Below, one piece after another: positions 61,552 to 64,000 of a DNA stretch of 64,000 nt (the first letter of the stretch is position 1; each line of letters begins with the position of its first letter). Source of the stretch: Candidatus Poribacteria bacterium (lineage in GTDB: Bacteria; Poribacteria; WGA-4E; WGA-3G); contig JAJEAG010000005.1 of the NCBI GenBank assembly GCA_022824265.1, positions 21,966 through 85,965 of the forward strand, written 5' to 3'. Under the pieces are notes generated by a model, which saw only the letters and a program-made list of their open reading frames with translations, did no database searches and was not told where the DNA came from. The position numbers and the translations under genes are program-made.

Positions 61552-62310
61552 TCAGATAGCATAATGTAATCCACACTCTTTGTTATTATTTTCAGTATCT
61601 GTATTGTTTTGCCAACGCCAACGTCCAGCTCGTTTCGGTTCACCAGGACGAATTCTGGTCGTACAGGTTATACAGCCGAGAGAATCAAAGTAGTGTCCAC
61701 GGGCATCTGGTAGAAATAGCGGATTAACAGGAACATTATTGTTTAGGACAAATTCCCATACCTGCTCGGATGTCCAATGAAGCAATGGACTCACTTTGAG
61801 AATAGGATGCGGTTTCGATGAAATAGTTTCTACTTTCTGGAAATGTTGACGTGTTTCAGATTGATCTCTACGTGTACCTGTGATCCAAATATCTAATGTA
61901 TCTAAGAGTCGTTCCATAGGTCTTATTTTCCGTATGTCACAACAGAACTCTTGTTTTGATCTACTATCAAAAAACAGGAATTCGCCATGTTCGGAAACCA
62001 TTTTATCGACTTCAGATATATCAGGTTGAATACGTTCAATATCAATCCCATATCGTTCCTCAACTTTTTCAAAAAAAGTATAGGTTTCTGGAAATAGACG
62101 AAGTGTATCTACCGTACACACACGGAATGGCACATTGTTTTCTGCTGCCAGATGTATTTGAACCATACCTGACAACTGTCCACTGGTAACAATTGCTGCA
62201 CGATCTTTAAACTTCTTAAAGAGTGTAAAAAGAACTTCCTGAGGATTTTCCGTTAAACTTAAATGTTGCTTCAATTCCATCAATGAAGCATTCTGAATTT
62301 GACATGTCAT
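61552..62310 (-). CDS. cysH: adenylylsulfate (APS) reductase, Fe-S type CysH
   Basis: This 252-residue enzyme reduces adenylylsulfate to sulfite, the second step of sulfate assimilation. The adenylyl-binding region is IVTSGQLSGMVQIHLAA. The cysteine pair EFCCDIRKIRP together with SLGCITCTTRIRPGEPKRAG should hold the [4Fe-4S] cluster, which marks the APS rather than PAPS class. The catalytic cysteine is in KECGLHY at the C-terminus. It lies 27 bases after cysK in the operon. No sulfite reductase or ATP sulfurylase is seen in the window. Confidence 0.95.
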   Translation of the reverse strand: MTCQIQNASLMELKQHLSLTENPQEVLFTLFKKFKDRAAIVTSGQLSGMVQIHLAAENNVPFRVCTVDTLRLFPETYTFFEKVEERYGIDIERIQPDISEVDKMVSEHGEFLFFDSRSKQEFCCDIRKIRPMERLLDTLDIWITGTRRDQSETRQHFQKVETISSKPHPILKVSPLLHWTSEQVWEFVLNNNVPVNPLFLPDARGHYFDSLGCITCTTRIRPGEPKRAGRWRWQNNTDTENNNKECGLHYAI

Positions 62311-62337
62311 TCCGTAAATTTACCTGCTTTTATTCTA

Positions 62338-63288
62338 TTAGGATATAGATTCCATAATATCTGTCTCAAGTTCAAAATATCTGCTCAAACTAAAGTAACG
62401 TTCACCTGTGTCTGGTAGAATTGTTACCACAGTCTTTTCCGGACCCATTTCTTTTGCAACTTGCAATGCTGCATATACATTTGCTCCAGAAGACATTCCT
62501 ACTAACAAACCTTCTTTTTTAGAGATTTCTTTCATCATTTCATAAGCGACTTCTTCTGAAACTGGAATTACATCATCAATTATATCTACATTCAAGACTT
62601 CAGGAATCATACCTGCACCGAGTCCATCAATTCGTGTCGGTCCTGGCATACCCCCTGAAAGTACCGATGAAACCAACGGTTCAACAGCAACAATCTTAGT
62701 TTTCGGATTGTGAGACTTAATCACCTCACCCACACCTGTTAAAGTCCCACCTGTTCCTACACCTATAACAAGGTAATCTATATTACTTCCAACGGATTTC
62801 AAGATTTCAACTGCAGTGGTCTGTCTATGAATCTGTGGGTTAGCAGAATTCGAAAATTGGTTAGGCATATAATGTCGTGAATTACGTCTTATGATTTCCT
62901 CTGCTTCCCATATTGCACTTGCCATTCCGCCGTGTTCTGGTGTTAGTACTATATCCGCACCAAATGCCGAAAGAAGTGCATATTTTTCACTACTTACATA
63001 TTCTGGCATGGTCAAAATAACATGATAACCTCGTGCCACTCCGACTATAGAGAGACCTATACCAGTGTTTCCTGCTGTTGGTTCAACTATCGTATCACCC
63101 GGTTTTAGAATGCCGCGTTTCTCAGCATCTACAACCATTCCATAACTGATACGATCCTTAATGCTTCCACCCGGATTATAGGACTCCAACTTTGCATAGA
63201 TTGTTGCATCCTCTTTATTAGGCAGGGCATTTAGGCGAACCATCGGTGTATTTCCGATGAGTTTTGTCAGATTCTTAGCGAGTTTCAT
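62338..63288 (-). CDS. cysK: cysteine synthase (CysK/CysM type)
   Basis: This is a PLP-dependent O-acetylserine (or O-phosphoserine) sulfhydrylase of 316 residues. The PLP lysine lies in NPGGSIKDRISYGM, the substrate loop is EPTAGNTGIGLS, the phosphate-binding glycine loop is GVGTGGTLTGVGE, and the C-terminal VGMSSGANVYAA binds the pyridine ring. It overlaps the rrf2 gene by four bases (ATGA). Next to a CysO-like carrier and JAMM protease it could use a protein thiocarboxylate as sulfur donor, like mycobacterial CysM. Whether it does so cannot be read from the motifs. Confidence 0.96.
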   Translation of the reverse strand: MKLAKNLTKLIGNTPMVRLNALPNKEDATIYAKLESYNPGGSIKDRISYGMVVDAEKRGILKPGDTIVEPTAGNTGIGLSIVGVARGYHVILTMPEYVSSEKYALLSAFGADIVLTPEHGGMASAIWEAEEIIRRNSRHYMPNQFSNSANPQIHRQTTAVEILKSVGSNIDYLVIGVGTGGTLTGVGEVIKSHNPKTKIVAVEPLVSSVLSGGMPGPTRIDGLGAGMIPEVLNVDIIDDVIPVSEEVAYEMMKEISKKEGLLVGMSSGANVYAALQVAKEMGPEKTVVTILPDTGERYFSLSRYFELETDIMESIS

Positions 63289-63722
63289 ATAGAATACGGA
63301 TGTGGATGTGTAGGTGTTGATAATTGATAAATCTTACGTGCATGACAACAGAGTTCGTGTAAGGTTTTTGTATTCAAAACATCACTAACCTCTGTCTCAA
63401 TCTCAGCAAAAAATTCACCTATTTCAGATGATTCCTGTAATTCAAAACCTTCTGTGAAATTAACTGGACCTTCTACTGCTGTGAATATATCCCCTATCCT
63501 TATTTGATCTGGAGGAAGGGCAAGACTATACCCACCATCAGGTCCTCGTCGACTTATTGTTAAACCAGCACTCTTCAGTTGCAATAAAAGTTTCTCCAAA
63601 AACGGTCCAGGAATACTGCGTTTTTCTGCCAACACAGTAACTGAAATAAATTGATTGTGATATTGTAAACCAAGCTCCAACATTGCACAAACTGCATATT
63701 TCAACTTAGCGGATAACTGCAT
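63285..63722 (-). CDS. Rrf2-family transcriptional regulator (CymR-like)
   Basis: This is a 145-residue winged-helix regulator. Family features are LSAKLKYAVCAMLELGLQY, the recognition region SIPGPFLEKLLLQLKSAGL and the wing SRRGPDGGYSLA. The spaced three-cysteine Fe-S motif of IscR is not visible, although a CC pair lies near residue 125 (HELCCHARK). Bacillus CymR controls cysteine genes and is sensed through CysK. The overlap with cysK here suggests the same logic. It sits first in the operon behind a promoter with a palindrome, so autoregulation is likely. Confidence 0.94.
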   Translation of the reverse strand: MQLSAKLKYAVCAMLELGLQYHNQFISVTVLAEKRSIPGPFLEKLLLQLKSAGLTISRRGPDGGYSLALPPDQIRIGDIFTAVEGPVNFTEGFELQESSEIGEFFAEIETEVSDVLNTKTLHELCCHARKIYQLSTPTHPHPYSI

Positions 63723-63740
63723 TTGCGTCCATCCTTTCTA

Positions 63741-63759
63741 TACCTAACCAATTTAGGTA
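63741..63759. promoter_or_regulatory. Rrf2 operator-like palindrome
   Basis: TACCTAA (63741-63747) and TTAGGTA (63753-63759) form a 7-bp perfect dyad with spacer CCAAT, starting at the predicted transcription start. It is a good place for repression by the Rrf2 protein encoded just downstream. Half sites of the ACCT/AGGT type are common among Rrf2-family operators. Confidence 0.65.
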
Positions 63760-63765
63760 ACTATA

Positions 63766-63794
63766 ATTATACTATATATTACCAAAAAAGTCAA
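63766..63794 (-). promoter_or_regulatory. sigma70-type promoter of the sulfur operon
   Basis: On the minus strand TTGACT (63789-63794) and TATAAT (63766-63771) are separated by 17 bases, a near-perfect sigma70 promoter. The expected start lies near 63759, about 37 bases before the rrf2 ATG. Confidence 0.82.
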
Positions 63795-63885
63795 ATTTAT
63801 TCCTAATCAATGCGTGATTAATTTGAAACTGCCCTGAAACCCTGAAACTGCTTGGGTGAGGGTGTGTAAAGTTTTTGTACAGAGA

Positions 63886-64000
63886 TTATGCGGCTTTTGT
63901 GTCTGGATACCAATACCTATTCCAAGCCTTATTCTTATCTAAACATCTCCACTCAAGCACAGCATTGATCCCAGGCTTATCCCACCTCATAGAAGCCTGT
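63886..64000 (-). mobile_element. C-terminal end of a transposase, cut by window edge
   Basis: The minus strand reads QASMRWDKPGINAVLEW and continues to a stop at 63886-63888 (RCLDKNKAWNRYWYPD before it). The MRWxkpGxxAvL pattern is typical of transposase C-termini of the ISKra4 or ISLre2 type. Only 37 codons are visible, so the family is uncertain. Beyond the stop, GGGTGTGTAAAGTTTTTGTA (from 63859) could be the element end, and tandem CCTGAAAC (63833-63848) lies just outside. Confidence 0.55.

Noticed and set aside
1-64000. tRNA, rRNA or CRISPR loci
   Set aside because: No cloverleaf-like, rRNA-like or repeat-spacer sequence was recognised in the intergenic gaps, most of which are under 150 bases.

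Overview
The window is AT-rich and densely packed with genes. It looks like a chromosome segment of an uncultured, respiring, Gram-negative bacterium. Families typical of Candidatus Poribacteria and of planctomycete-like lineages sit side by side: DUF1549/DUF1553 and DUF1501 proteins, a PPC-repeat protein, a PSCyt-WD40 protein, a formylglycine-type sulfatase, a PhyH dioxygenase, a Gfo/Idh/MocA oxidoreductase and several PCP_red-domain proteins. The lineage is inferred from this content, not proven. Many genes stop with TGA, so code 11 applies. No tRNA, rRNA or CRISPR was seen.

Layout. 1-10.6 kb (minus strand): a cysteine desulfurase fragment, a COG3014/LpoB lipoprotein pair, a TGS-less threonyl-tRNA synthetase, a giant Ycf48-like repeat lipoprotein, a membrane protein and a YceI protein. 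10.9-21.7 kb (plus): a secreted heme/WD40/HMA protein, a sulfatase, and a planctomycete-type set of secreted proteins. 21.9-46.3 kb (plus): a large respiratory block. It holds a Rieske/split cytochrome b complex with an octaheme cytochrome c, two cupredoxins, an orphan CydA-like protein, more c-type cytochromes, an ABC exporter, and a complete A-type cytochrome oxidase set with heme A synthesis and SCO. A DNA methyltransferase gene is embedded in the oxidase genes. 46.3-57.8 kb (plus): a group in which four proteins carry six PCP_red domains, mixed with an Mrp-type ATPase, a radical SAM/SPASM enzyme, a PQQ-type propeller, a HEPN-MNT pair, PhyH, a HEAT protein and an oxidoreductase. 57.9-63.8 kb (minus): a GT-C-like membrane protein and a sulfur-assimilation operon (Rrf2, CysK, CysH, CysO-like carrier, JAMM protease, NIL protein) behind a clear sigma70 promoter with an operator-like palindrome. 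The right edge holds a transposase C-terminus.

Most striking signal. The PSCyt-WD40 gene appears to end at TGA 12372-12374, but the frame continues for 56 codons and completes a textbook heavy-metal-associated (HMA) domain. The TGA replaces the first cysteine of the GMTCxxC metal-binding motif. About 23 nt downstream lies a 7-bp perfect hairpin with a GG-containing loop that fits a bacterial SECIS element. I propose a selenoprotein with a UxxC metal/redox site. The second notable signal is the PCP_red group, a domain best known from protochlorophyllide reductase, here with no photosynthesis gene in view.

How it fits together. Quinol electrons would pass through the Rieske/b complex to c-type cytochromes and cupredoxins, then to the A-type oxidase and perhaps the CydA-like protein. 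SCO, the HMA domain and the His-rich tail of CoxA are candidate copper handlers. The right-hand operon would make cysteine from sulfide, possibly using a protein-thiocarboxylate sulfur carrier.
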